22,481 nucleotides of DNA, taken from the NCBI GenBank assembly GCA_021647145.1, contig JAKIVF010000054.1, positions 1 through 22,481 on the forward strand. Direction: 5' to 3'. A program made the position numbers and the translations under genes. This stretch comes from Methylococcaceae bacterium. Its GTDB lineage: Bacteria > Pseudomonadota > Gammaproteobacteria > Methylococcales > Methylomonadaceae. Position 1 is the stretch's first letter; each line of letters starts with the position of its first letter. Below, one piece after another: positions 8,395-16,229 of the stretch. Under the pieces are notes generated by a model. It had not been told where the DNA came from, made no database searches, and worked only from the letters and a program-made list of their open reading frames with translations.

Positions 8395-10517
8395 AGTTGC
8401 CTGCGAGTGTCTTAATTCTAATATTATTTGGTTTAATAATATTGTCGTTGCAGTTAATGAGTTCTGCAACATTAGAGTCTTCAGAATTAGGTGATATGTA
8501 CTCGTGGCTATTGTTAGGCAATAGCATCGGGTCAATTATTTTATTAGCACTGATTGCGATTAATGTTTACTCTTTAGCACGTGAATTAAAAAAGAGGGAG
8601 GCCGGATCGAAGCTGACAGCACGGATGATATTTTTATTTGTATTGTTATCTATAGCACCTGCGGTTATTGTTTTCTATTTTTCTGTTCAGTTTTTAAACC
8701 AAAATATTGATAGCTGGTTTAATGTTGAGTTAGATAAAGCGATGGAAGATGCTTTGGAGCTGAGTGAGGCTTCTTTAGATCAAAGGATGCGATTACATCT
8801 TAAGCAAACCCGAGAAATAGCTCGAGATGTAAAGGGAAAATCTCAAACGCTAATAACACTAGAACTGGGGGAATTGAGAAATAAAGTAGGGGCAACAGAA
8901 ATAACTCTGTTTTCACGGCAAGGTAATGTTATCGTTTCAAATAATATTAATCCGACTGGTATTCTGCCCCAGTTGCCAGAAGATGATATTTGGTTGCAGG
9001 CAAGGCAGAATAGAGAATATTTTGCTTTGGGGCATAGCAAAAATGGTGAGCTTATTATTCAGGTGATTGTTCCTGTATATGAAGAGCCTCCAAACTATTT
9101 ACAGGCATTATTTCCTGTTCCAGTACGGATTTCTGATTTGGCAGATTCAATCGATTTTGCTTTTGTACGATACCAGGAAATGACCTTTTTACGAAGCTCT
9201 TTAAAAACCAGTTTTTTACTGGTTTTGTTTCTAGTTTTAATGCTTAGTTTATTAGCTGCTATCTGGGTGGCTTTTATTAGTATTCGACATATTGTGGCTC
9301 CAGTAAAAGAGCTAGTGAAAGGAACGCAGGCTGTTGCAAGTGGTAACTATAAGAATCAATTGCCAGTGATGAGTCAGGATGACTTAGGTTTTTTGGTTGA
9401 ATCATTCAATGAAATGACTCAACGAATAGCAATGTCTAATGATGAAATAATGGAAGCAGGAGTTGAAGTTGAGCATCAGCGAGCTTATTTAGAAACTGTT
9501 TTATCAAATTTAACAGCGGGAGTAATCAGTCTGGGATCTACCCATAAAATACGGACCTCAAACCAAGCTGCTTATAGAATTTTACATGTTCATGTGAGTC
9601 ATTTTGTTGGGCAAAGTTTATTAGAAATTATTAAAGAACATGTTGAGTTAACGCATTTGTTAAGTGAGATACAGTGTTTATTAGAGCAAGCTGAGGATAT
9701 TTGGGAGCAGCGGTTTGCTTTTTTAGGGCCAAACGGACGCCAAGAATTATTATGTAGAGGAACCCCCTTATTTTCTTCTGCGGGTCAACGAGTAGGAGCC
9801 ATTGTTGTTGTTGATGATGTAACAGATCTAATTCAGGCTCAAAAAAATGCAGCATGGGGCGAAGTTGCAAGACGATTGGCTCATGAAATCAAAAACCCAC
9901 TAACGCCTATCCAGCTGGCGGCAGAGAGACTGCAACACAAATTGGCAAAGGAATTGACAGAGTCTTCAGCCCATGTGTTGCAACGATCAACTCAAACCAT
10001 AGTACAGCAAGTAGAGGCCATGAAAAGAATGGTGGATGACTTTTCTGAGTATGCACGTCCAAGCAAAAAAAAGGTAGAGCGAGTAAATATCAGTACTCTA
10101 GTCAGTGAAGTTTTAGCATTATATATGTTACAGCCAGATATTAAGATTGAGACCCTATTTAATTTTGAAGATGCTATGATTGAAGCCGACCCGGTCAGTA
10201 TGCGACAAGTTTTGCATAATTTAATAAAAAATGCACAGGAAGCTGTTGATAAAAAAGGGTATATTGAAATAAAATTAAACAAAGTGATTTTAAATAATGC
10301 AGAATATATAGAACTAGCAATTTATGATAATGGATGTGGACTGAGTGAAGAGCAAGCTGAAACAGTATTTGAGCCTTATGTGACGAGTAAGGCGAAAGGA
10401 ACAGGGCTAGGTTTGGCAATTGTTAAGAAAATTATCGAAGAGCATGGCGGCGTTATATGGATAGATACAGCGTATAATAATGGTGCTGGATTTGTTATCC
10501 AGTTGCCCACAATTTAG
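8376..10517 (+). CDS. ntrY: NtrY-type sensor histidine kinase
   Basis: This is a membrane sensor kinase of 713 residues from this start. A longer reading from ATG 8349 adds nine residues. Three N-terminal membrane segments (about 10-31, 43-66 and 83-105) precede a large periplasmic domain (about 106-278) and a fourth segment (279-302). These are followed by HAMP (about 300-352), a PAS domain (about 369-481), HisKA with RRLAHEIKNPLTP (phospho-acceptor His503) and an ATPase domain. That domain has LHNLIKNAQEA (Asn619), YDNGCGL (650-656) and KGTGLGLAIVKKI. All catalytic boxes look intact. This layout is that of NtrY rather than NtrB. It overlaps the DUF4390 gene and precedes its regulator by 9 bases. 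The signal is not known; the family has been linked to nitrogen, redox or envelope cues in different species. Confidence 0.93.
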   Translation: MAITKVKLPASVLILILFGLIILSLQLMSSATLESSELGDMYSWLLLGNSIGSIILLALIAINVYSLARELKKREAGSKLTARMIFLFVLLSIAPAVIVFYFSVQFLNQNIDSWFNVELDKAMEDALELSEASLDQRMRLHLKQTREIARDVKGKSQTLITLELGELRNKVGATEITLFSRQGNVIVSNNINPTGILPQLPEDDIWLQARQNREYFALGHSKNGELIIQVIVPVYEEPPNYLQALFPVPVRISDLADSIDFAFVRYQEMTFLRSSLKTSFLLVLFLVLMLSLLAAIWVAFISIRHIVAPVKELVKGTQAVASGNYKNQLPVMSQDDLGFLVESFNEMTQRIAMSNDEIMEAGVEVEHQRAYLETVLSNLTAGVISLGSTHKIRTSNQAAYRILHVHVSHFVGQSLLEIIKEHVELTHLLSEIQCLLEQAEDIWEQRFAFLGPNGRQELLCRGTPLFSSAGQRVGAIVVVDDVTDLIQAQKNAAWGEVARRLAHEIKNPLTPIQLAAERLQHKLAKELTESSAHVLQRSTQTIVQQVEAMKRMVDDFSEYARPSKKKVERVNISTLVSEVLALYMLQPDIKIETLFNFEDAMIEADPVSMRQVLHNLIKNAQEAVDKKGYIEIKLNKVILNNAEYIELAIYDNGCGLSEEQAETVFEPYVTSKAKGTGLGLAIVKKIIEEHGGVIWIDTAYNNGAGFVIQLPTI

Positions 10518-10526
10518 GATAAAACA

Positions 10527-11888
10527 TTGAAAACAGAATTACCTTTTATACTTGTTGTTGATGATGAGCCGGATATTAGGCAGCTAGTCTCAGAAATTCT
10601 TGAAGATGAAGGTTATCAAATCGAAATGGCTGAAAGTGCAACTTCAGCAAGAGATAAAAAAAACCTGAGACAACCTAATTTGATTTTACTTGATATCTGG
10701 ATGCCAGACACTGATGGAATTACTTTATTAAAAGAATGGGTGGCAGAAGATAAATCATTATGTCCGGTTATTATGATGTCAGGACATGGCTCTGTTGAAT
10801 CAGCAGTGGAAGCGACAAGGCTAGGGGCTTATGATTTTTTAGAAAAGCCGCTATCATTAGCGAAATTATTGCTGACAGTTGAACGAGCACTTGAAACCAG
10901 CTACTTACAACAGGAAAATGCGGGTCTTAAACAACAGTTAATGTTGGAGATAGAGCCAGCAGGAAAAAGTGTAGCGATTGAACGGACTAAAGAACAATTG
11001 AAGCGCGTGGCTCAGCATAACGCTAAGTTATTGCTTGTTGGTGAAGCGGGTGTTGGCAAAGAGTTGTTTGCACGATACTTGCACAATAACTCTGCTCGTC
11101 GAGATGGTCCCTTTATTGACGTGGCTGTAGGGAGTATCTCACCTGAAAATTCAACAGTAGAATTTTTTGGTAAAGAAGAAAATGGAAAAGTTTACCAGGG
11201 GCTTCTTGAGCAAGCACATGGTGGTACTCTGTTTTTGGGGGAAATTACAGGAATGGATTTGAAAACTCAGGCGAGGTTATTGAGCGCATTGGAGTCAAGT
11301 TCGTTTCTTAGAGTAGGAGGCAGTGAATCAGTCCGTGTTGATATCAGAGTGATAGCATCAACACGGGTAGTGCTCGATGAAGAGGTCAATGAAGGGCGGT
11401 TTCGGCAAGATTTATTTTATTTATTGAACGAAGTGTCTCTTGATATCTGCTCTTTAAGAGAGCATGGTGAAGATGTGCCAAGTTTGTTAAGTTATTATGT
11501 GGATTATTTTATTAATGTAGAAAAACTTCCTTTTAGAAAGTTTTCCATGGCTTCGCAAAATTATTTGAGAAACTATAGCTGGCCTGGAAACGTGAGAGAA
11601 TTAAGAAATTTAGTTCAACGCCTGATGATCTTAGGTGCAGGGGATGATATTGAATTAGATGAGGTCAAGGCTGCACTAGGGTCAATAGCATCAGACCCTG
11701 TTTTGAATTCAGCCGTCCCAGATTTTTTTAACTTTCCTTTAAAAGAAGCGAGAGAGCATTTTGAAAAATCTTATCTGGAGTATCATTTTGAACAAACTGA
11801 GGGAAGTGTGGCAAAGCTAGCTGCAGCAATTGGTATGGAAAGAACACACCTCTATCGTAAATTACATTCTCTAAATATAAAATTATAA
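10527..11888 (+). CDS. ntrX: NtrX-type response regulator with degenerate AAA+ domain
   Basis: The 453-residue product has three domains. The receiver (about 6-120) has acidic Asp12/Asp13, phospho-acceptor Asp56 in LLDIWMPD, and Lys107. The AAA+ sigma-54-type domain covers about 145-385, and the C-terminal Fis-type helix-turn-helix covers about 427-447 (AKLAAAIGMERTHLYRKL). Walker A is present (GEAGVGKE, 172-179). The GAFTGA sigma-54 contact loop is missing (FFGKEENGKVYQGLL instead, 213-227). Walker B reads LFLGEI (235-240), with Gly238 for the usual Asp. Sensor I reads IASTR (276-280) instead of AATN. The second arginine finger position is Leu299, while Arg293 is kept. It therefore probably does not act as an ordinary sigma-54 activator. 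The start is TTG at 10527 with AGGA at 10516-10519. It is surely the partner of the adjacent kinase. Confidence 0.9.
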   Translation: MKTELPFILVVDDEPDIRQLVSEILEDEGYQIEMAESATSARDKKNLRQPNLILLDIWMPDTDGITLLKEWVAEDKSLCPVIMMSGHGSVESAVEATRLGAYDFLEKPLSLAKLLLTVERALETSYLQQENAGLKQQLMLEIEPAGKSVAIERTKEQLKRVAQHNAKLLLVGEAGVGKELFARYLHNNSARRDGPFIDVAVGSISPENSTVEFFGKEENGKVYQGLLEQAHGGTLFLGEITGMDLKTQARLLSALESSSFLRVGGSESVRVDIRVIASTRVVLDEEVNEGRFRQDLFYLLNEVSLDICSLREHGEDVPSLLSYYVDYFINVEKLPFRKFSMASQNYLRNYSWPGNVRELRNLVQRLMILGAGDDIELDEVKAALGSIASDPVLNSAVPDFFNFPLKEAREHFEKSYLEYHFEQTEGSVAKLAAAIGMERTHLYRKLHSLNIKL

Positions 11889-11894
11889 ATAAAC

Positions 11895-11923
11895 TTGAAA
11901 TGAATAAGTTTGTCTAGTACAAT
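11895..11923 (+). promoter_or_regulatory. Sigma-70 promoter of rplM-rpsI
   Basis: TTGAAA (11895-11900), then exactly 17 bases, then TACAAT (11918-11923). Each box matches five of six consensus positions, with the ideal spacing. Transcription would start near 11930, giving a leader of about 35 bases before rplM. The -35 box begins only 6 bases after the ntrX stop. Confidence 0.7.
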
Positions 11924-11964
11924 TACCGATTTTTTAAGCCTTAATATTTTAACTAAAAGTATAG

Positions 11965-12393
11965 ATGAGAACATTTAGTGCAAAGCCAGCAGAAGTTAAG
12001 CGCGATTGGTATGTAATTGATGCAGAAGGAAAGACGTTGGGTCGCCTTGCTACTGAAGTTGCACGACGTCTTCGCGGCAAACATAAACCAGAGTATACAC
12101 CACATGTTGATACTGGTGATTATATAATAGTGATAAACGCTGAAAAAATTGGTGTAACAGGCAATAAAGAAAACGATAAAATGTACCATCACCATACTGG
12201 ATATATTGGTAGCTTAAAGTCAGTAAGCTTAGGGAAATTAAGAAAAACATTCCCTGATCGCATTATTAGGAAGGCAGTTGAAGGTATGTTGCCTAGAAAT
12301 CCATTGGGTCGTGCAATGTACAAAAAACTAAAAGTATACGCAGGGTCTTCACACGATCATCAGGCTCAACAGCCGAAAGTTTTAGAATTATAG
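11965..12393 (+). CDS. rplM: 50S ribosomal protein L13
   Basis: This is a ribosomal large-subunit assembly protein of 142 residues, the usual bacterial length. It has the conserved MRTFSAKPAEVKRDWYVID start, GKTLGRLATEVARRLRGK (residues 22-39) and MLPRNPLGRAMYKKLKVYAG near the end. No strong ribosome binding site precedes the ATG. In E. coli, L13 represses its own operon by binding the rplM leader; the short leader here could do the same, but I cannot show it. It is followed by rpsI after 12 bases. Confidence 0.98.
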   Translation: MRTFSAKPAEVKRDWYVIDAEGKTLGRLATEVARRLRGKHKPEYTPHVDTGDYIIVINAEKIGVTGNKENDKMYHHHTGYIGSLKSVSLGKLRKTFPDRIIRKAVEGMLPRNPLGRAMYKKLKVYAGSSHDHQAQQPKVLEL

Positions 12394-12405
12394 GATAAGT
12401 AAAGT

Positions 12406-12795
12406 ATGGCAGCTCAATATTATGGAACAGGTCGTCGTAAAAGTGCAGTAGCACGAGTTTATGCAACAGTAGGTTCAGGAAAATTTACTATTAACAGTCA
12501 AACAATAGAAGAATATTTTGGTCGTAAGACTGATCAGATGCTTGCAAAGCAACCATTAGAACTTCTTGAAAAAACAGCTGATTTTGACTTGAATGTTATT
12601 GTAAAAGGTGGTGGTCCTTCTGGTCAGGCGGGTGCTATTCGTCATGGTCTAACGAGAGCAATGATGGATTTTGATGAAGAATTACGCCCTGCATTGAGAG
12701 CAGCTGGATATGTAACTCGTGATGCACGTGTTGTAGAACGTAAGAAAGTAGGGTTGCATAAAGCGAGAAAACGCCCTCAATACTCAAAACGTTAA
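12406..12795 (+). CDS. rpsI: 30S ribosomal protein S9
   Basis: This is a 129-residue small-subunit protein whose basic C-terminal tail reaches the P-site tRNA. The start is YYGTGRRKSAVARVY, the centre is GGGPSGQAGAIRHGLTRA, and the tail VGLHKARKRPQYSKR ends in the universal Lys-Arg. An AGGA at 12392-12395 overlaps the rplM stop, 10 bases before the ATG. The rplM-rpsI pair is universal in bacteria. Confidence 0.98.
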   Translation: MAAQYYGTGRRKSAVARVYATVGSGKFTINSQTIEEYFGRKTDQMLAKQPLELLEKTADFDLNVIVKGGGPSGQAGAIRHGLTRAMMDFDEELRPALRAAGYVTRDARVVERKKVGLHKARKRPQYSKR

Positions 12796-12838
12796 TCTCT
12801 ATATTAGAATTAGGGTTGTTTTTTACAGCCACTTTTAC

Positions 12839-12873
12839 AAAAAAGGCCGTCGTCGAAAGACACGGCCTTTTTT
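12839..12873 (+). terminator. Rho-independent terminator after rpsI
   Basis: The 12-base arms AAAAAAGGCCGT and ACGGCCTTTTTT match perfectly. Inside them, a second short stem GTC/GAC closes a GAAA tetraloop, with one unpaired C at 12851. The T6 tail follows the GC-rich part. The A6 before it would also allow termination of minus-strand transcripts. Confidence 0.93.
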
Positions 12874-12911
12874 GTTGCTAGGTTTCTAGCAGATAAAGTT
12901 AGCAATAATAT

Positions 12912-12939
12912 CTTGAAAAAAAAAATAATGACCCCAGAT
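12912..12939 (+). promoter_or_regulatory. Predicted heat-shock sigma-32 (RpoH) promoter of htpG
   Basis: CTTGAAA at 12912-12918 and CCCCAGAT at 12932-12939 are separated by 13 bases. The sigma-32 consensus is CTTGAAA, about 13-15 bases, CCCCATNT, so only one defined base differs. It stands 48 bases before the htpG ATG, directly after the rpsI terminator. The gene is a classic heat-shock chaperone. Confidence 0.8.
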
Positions 12940-12987
12940 AATGTTCATCGAATTAGTAAATTTTAGAATTAAAGGAAGAGAATAAAA

Positions 12988-14916
12988 ATGACTGTTGAAG
13001 CAAAAAAAGAAACACTGGGGTTTCAGACTGAAGTTAAGCACTTGTTGCATCTGATGATTAATTCTTTGTACAGTAACAAAGAAATTTTTCTTCGCGAATT
13101 GATTTCAAATGGCTCTGATGCGGCAGATAAATTACGTTTTGAAGCGTTATCGAATGAAAGTCTTTATGAAGGTAATAGTGACCTTTCAATTCGAGTTGAC
13201 TTTGACAAAGACGAACGAACTATTACTATTGCAGACTCTGGAATTGGTATGACCAGAGAGGAAGTGCAGGATCATATTGGTACAATTGCAAAGTCAGGAA
13301 CAAAACAGTTTTTTGAGAAGTTAACTGGAGACCAGGCTAAAGATAGTGAGTTGATTGGGCAGTTTGGTGTAGGGTTTTATTCTGCATTTATTGTTGCGGA
13401 TAAAGTAACACTAACAACACGGAAGGCCGGGACAAAAGAAGCTGTTAGGTGGATATCAGCTGGTGAGGGTGATTACACCATAGAAACGGTTGATAAAGAA
13501 ACTCGTGGAACAGAAATAGTTTTACATCTTAAAGAGGGTGAAGATGAATTTCTGGATGGCTATAGATTGAGATCAATCATCAAGAAATTTTCAGACCATA
13601 TTTCTTTGCCAATTATCATGAGTCAGGATATTCCTGCCGAAACAGATGAGGATGGCAAAGAAACAGCACCTGCACGTATTGAAGATGAAACAGTCAACAG
13701 TGCTTCAGCATTGTGGACCAAGTCAAAAGATGATATTTCTGATGATGATTATAATGAATTCTATAAGCATGTCGGTCATGATTTTCAAGATCCTTTGGCG
13801 CATGTTCACAGTAAAGTTGAAGGTGTTAACGAATATACTTTATTGCTGTATGTGCCAGCGAGAGCGCCTTTTGATATGTGGGATAGAGATGCTAAACATG
13901 GTGTAAAACTCTACATTCGTAAAGTTTTTATCACTGATGATGCTGAACAATTAATGCCGCGTTATTTGCGTTTTGTTCGAGGTGTGATTGATGCTGATAC
14001 ATTGCCACTAAATGTATCAAGAGAAATTTTACAGCAAAGTAAGCAAATTAGCACAATCAAAGCTGGAGCGGTAAAAAAGGTTTTAGGGCTATTAAAGTCC
14101 ATGGCTAAAAACGATGCAGAAAAATATGAAAAATTTTGGTCTGAGTTTGGGAATGTTATTAAGGAAGGTGTGATTGAAGATCACAAAAACAAAGATGCTG
14201 TAGCAAAATTGTTGCGCTTTTCCTCGACTTATACTGATAAAGAAAAACAGGATGTGGCACTTGCCGATTATGTAGAGCGGATGAAAGAGGGGCAAGAAAA
14301 AATTTATTATGTGACTGCCGACAGCTTTTCCGCAGCGAAAAATAGTCCTCATTTAGAAATATTCCGTAAAAAAGGCGTGGAAGTTATCTTAATGGCTGAC
14401 CGTGTTGATGAATGGTTAATTTCTAATCTAACTGAATTTGATGGAAAGTCGCTTCAATCAGTTGCTAAAGGTGAGTTGGATTTAGATAAACTTGATACTG
14501 AAGAAGATAAGAAAGAGAAAGAAGAGACTAGTAAAGATTTTGAAGCGGTTCTTAAGCAGATGAAAGAAGTCTTAGGCGAAAAGGTTAGTGATGTGCGTGT
14601 TACAAATCGTTTAACTGATTCTCCTGCTTGCCTGGTTACTGGGGATAATGAGATGAGCCTTAATATGGAGCGTATTATGAAAGAAGCTGGACAATCAATG
14701 GATATGATGGGTATGGGTGGATCAAAGCCTATATTTGAAATTAACCCAACACATGCTTTAGTGACTAATATAAAAGATGAGGCAGATGATGAGCGGTTTG
14801 CTGATATAACTAATATTTTATTTGATCAAGCTATTCTTAGTGAAGGTGGACAGCTAGATGATCCAAGTGCATTTGTTCATAAGTTGAATGGGTTATTGCA
14901 AAGCTTGTTGAAATAA
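12988..14916 (+). CDS. htpG: Molecular chaperone HtpG (Hsp90)
   Basis: This is an ATP-dependent cytosolic chaperone of the Hsp90 family; the product has 642 residues. The N-terminal GHKL ATPase is clear: FLRELISNGSDAADKLRF (around residues 34-51), DSGIGMT and GQFGVGFYSAFIVADKV. The middle domain contains PLNVSREILQQ with the conserved catalytic arginine. The C-terminal dimerisation domain ends FVHKLNGLLQSLLK, with no MEEVD tail, as expected for bacteria. AAGGA at 12972-12976 precedes the ATG. The gene is alone between two terminators behind a predicted heat-shock promoter, so it is probably a single-gene transcript. Confidence 0.97.
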   Translation: MTVEAKKETLGFQTEVKHLLHLMINSLYSNKEIFLRELISNGSDAADKLRFEALSNESLYEGNSDLSIRVDFDKDERTITIADSGIGMTREEVQDHIGTIAKSGTKQFFEKLTGDQAKDSELIGQFGVGFYSAFIVADKVTLTTRKAGTKEAVRWISAGEGDYTIETVDKETRGTEIVLHLKEGEDEFLDGYRLRSIIKKFSDHISLPIIMSQDIPAETDEDGKETAPARIEDETVNSASALWTKSKDDISDDDYNEFYKHVGHDFQDPLAHVHSKVEGVNEYTLLLYVPARAPFDMWDRDAKHGVKLYIRKVFITDDAEQLMPRYLRFVRGVIDADTLPLNVSREILQQSKQISTIKAGAVKKVLGLLKSMAKNDAEKYEKFWSEFGNVIKEGVIEDHKNKDAVAKLLRFSSTYTDKEKQDVALADYVERMKEGQEKIYYVTADSFSAAKNSPHLEIFRKKGVEVILMADRVDEWLISNLTEFDGKSLQSVAKGELDLDKLDTEEDKKEKEETSKDFEAVLKQMKEVLGEKVSDVRVTNRLTDSPACLVTGDNEMSLNMERIMKEAGQSMDMMGMGGSKPIFEINPTHALVTNIKDEADDERFADITNILFDQAILSEGGQLDDPSAFVHKLNGLLQSLLK

Positions 14917-14934
14917 CTGCTAATAATTAAGCGT

Positions 14935-14964
14935 AAAAAAAGGTCGGTTATTCCGGCCTTTTTT
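14935..14964 (+). terminator. Rho-independent terminator after htpG
   Basis: GGTCGG (14942-14947) pairs with CCGGCC (14953-14958), with one G-U pair and a TTATT loop. It is flanked by A7 and T6, which extend the stem and give the U-tract. It lies 18 bases after the htpG stop. Confidence 0.9.
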
Positions 14965-14994
14965 ATTGCTTCTGTATGATTTGTTTATAGTTTA

Positions 14995-16110
14995 ATGGAT
15001 TTCAAATTAAATAATACCGATGGGTTTGCTCGCAGAGGGCAATTGACCTTTGCTCGTGGAGTAATTGAAACGCCAATTTTTATGCCGGTAGGGACTTATG
15101 GTTCAGTTAAATCATTAACGCCAGAAGATCTGACGGGTCTAGGTGCGCAAATTATTTTGGGCAACACTTTTCATCTTATGTTACGTCCTGGAGTGGATGT
15201 TGTGAAAGCCCATGGTGATTTGCATGATTTTATGAATTGGGATAAGCCTATTTTGACTGATTCTGGTGGTTTCCAGGTTTTTAGCTTGGGGGCTATGAGA
15301 AAAATTACTGAAGAAGGCGTGACCTTTAAATCGCCGGTTAATGGAAGTAAGATTTTTATGGGACCTGAAGAATCAATGCAAGTACAATGTAATTTAGGTT
15401 CTGATATCGTTATGATCTTTGATGAATGCACTCCTTATCCTGCGACAGAAGTAGAGGCCGCTGATTCAATGCGTTTATCTTTGCGTTGGGCGGAGCGGAG
15501 TAGAAAAGCCCACCAAGGAAACCCATCTGCATTATTTGGTATTGTTCAAGGTGGAATGTATGAGCATTTACGGCAAGAGTCGATTGAAAGTTTGATTGAA
15601 ATAGGTTTTGATGGTTACGCAATAGGTGGGCTATCGGTTGGTGAACCAAAGAATGAAATGATGGCAACACTGGATGTGATTCATCAAAAAATGCCGACTA
15701 ATAAACCAAGATATTTAATGGGTGTTGGTACTCCAGAAGATTTGGTCGAGGCCGTTAGGCGAGGAATAGATATGTTTGACTGTGTTATGCCTACTCGGAA
15801 TGCCAGAAATGGTCATTTGTTTACTCGTACAGGCGTGGTAAAAATAAGGAATAGTCAGTATGAGTTTGATACTCGACCCTTAGATGAAGATTGCGCTTGT
15901 TATACTTGCCAGAATTATTCTCGTTCTTATTTGCGCCACTTAGATAAATGCAAAGAAATGCAAGGATCTAGATTAAACACAATACATAATCTTTTTTATT
16001 ATTTAAAGTTGATGCAAGATATGCGAGACGCGATTGAAAAGAGTGAATTTGAAACTTTTATCAAGCAATTTTATCAGCTAAGAAGTAAAGCGATTCCAAC
16101 TGTGGCATAA
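14995..16110 (+). CDS. tgt: tRNA-guanine transglycosylase
   Basis: Tgt exchanges guanine-34 for preQ1 in the wobble position of Asp, Asn, His and Tyr tRNAs, on the way to queuosine. The product has 371 residues and aligns closely with the E. coli enzyme. The substrate-binding/catalytic Asp89 is in LTDSGGFQVFSL. The nucleophile Asp262 is in MFDCVMPTRNARNGH. The zinc site is Cys300, Cys302, Cys305 and His331 (CACYTC, LNTIHN). The ATG has no clear ribosome binding site. In many gammaproteobacteria queA is directly upstream; here it is not, and tgt follows the htpG terminator by 30 bases, which leaves little room for a promoter. yajC and secDF follow, the common order. Confidence 0.97.
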   Translation: MDFKLNNTDGFARRGQLTFARGVIETPIFMPVGTYGSVKSLTPEDLTGLGAQIILGNTFHLMLRPGVDVVKAHGDLHDFMNWDKPILTDSGGFQVFSLGAMRKITEEGVTFKSPVNGSKIFMGPEESMQVQCNLGSDIVMIFDECTPYPATEVEAADSMRLSLRWAERSRKAHQGNPSALFGIVQGGMYEHLRQESIESLIEIGFDGYAIGGLSVGEPKNEMMATLDVIHQKMPTNKPRYLMGVGTPEDLVEAVRRGIDMFDCVMPTRNARNGHLFTRTGVVKIRNSQYEFDTRPLDEDCACYTCQNYSRSYLRHLDKCKEMQGSRLNTIHNLFYYLKLMQDMRDAIEKSEFETFIKQFYQLRSKAIPTVA

Positions 16111-16119
16111 TAAAGGGCT

Positions 16120-16149
16120 TTGATCTGAACTAAGGAACGAGGTTATTAT
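16120..16149 (+). promoter_or_regulatory. Weak possible promoter before yajC
   Basis: TTGATC (16120-16125) and TATTAT (16144-16149) are separated by 18 bases in the 119-base gap between tgt and yajC. The -10 matches five of six positions and the -35 four of six. The same gap holds short inverted repeats (GCTC/GAGC at 16159-16170, CTGAAT/ATTCAG at 16171-16197) that are too weak to call a terminator or riboswitch. Confidence 0.25.
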
Positions 16150-16229
16150 TAAACCCTTGCTCTTTAGAGCCTGAATAGGTTCTTAGAAATGATTCAGAGC
16201 TTTAATAATTATTATAATTGAGGTTGATA

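Noticed and set aside
13646..13906. An open frame within htpG in another phase, plus similar frames antisense to rplM, tgt, pilW and ntrY
   Set aside because: They are by-products of AT-rich coding sequence. The sense proteins match known families along their length.
16159..16200. Short inverted repeats GCTC/GAGC and CTGAAT/ATTCAG before yajC, considered as a riboswitch or terminator
   Set aside because: Stems are short, partly overlapping, and lack a T-run. Such repeats are expected by chance in a sequence of this composition.
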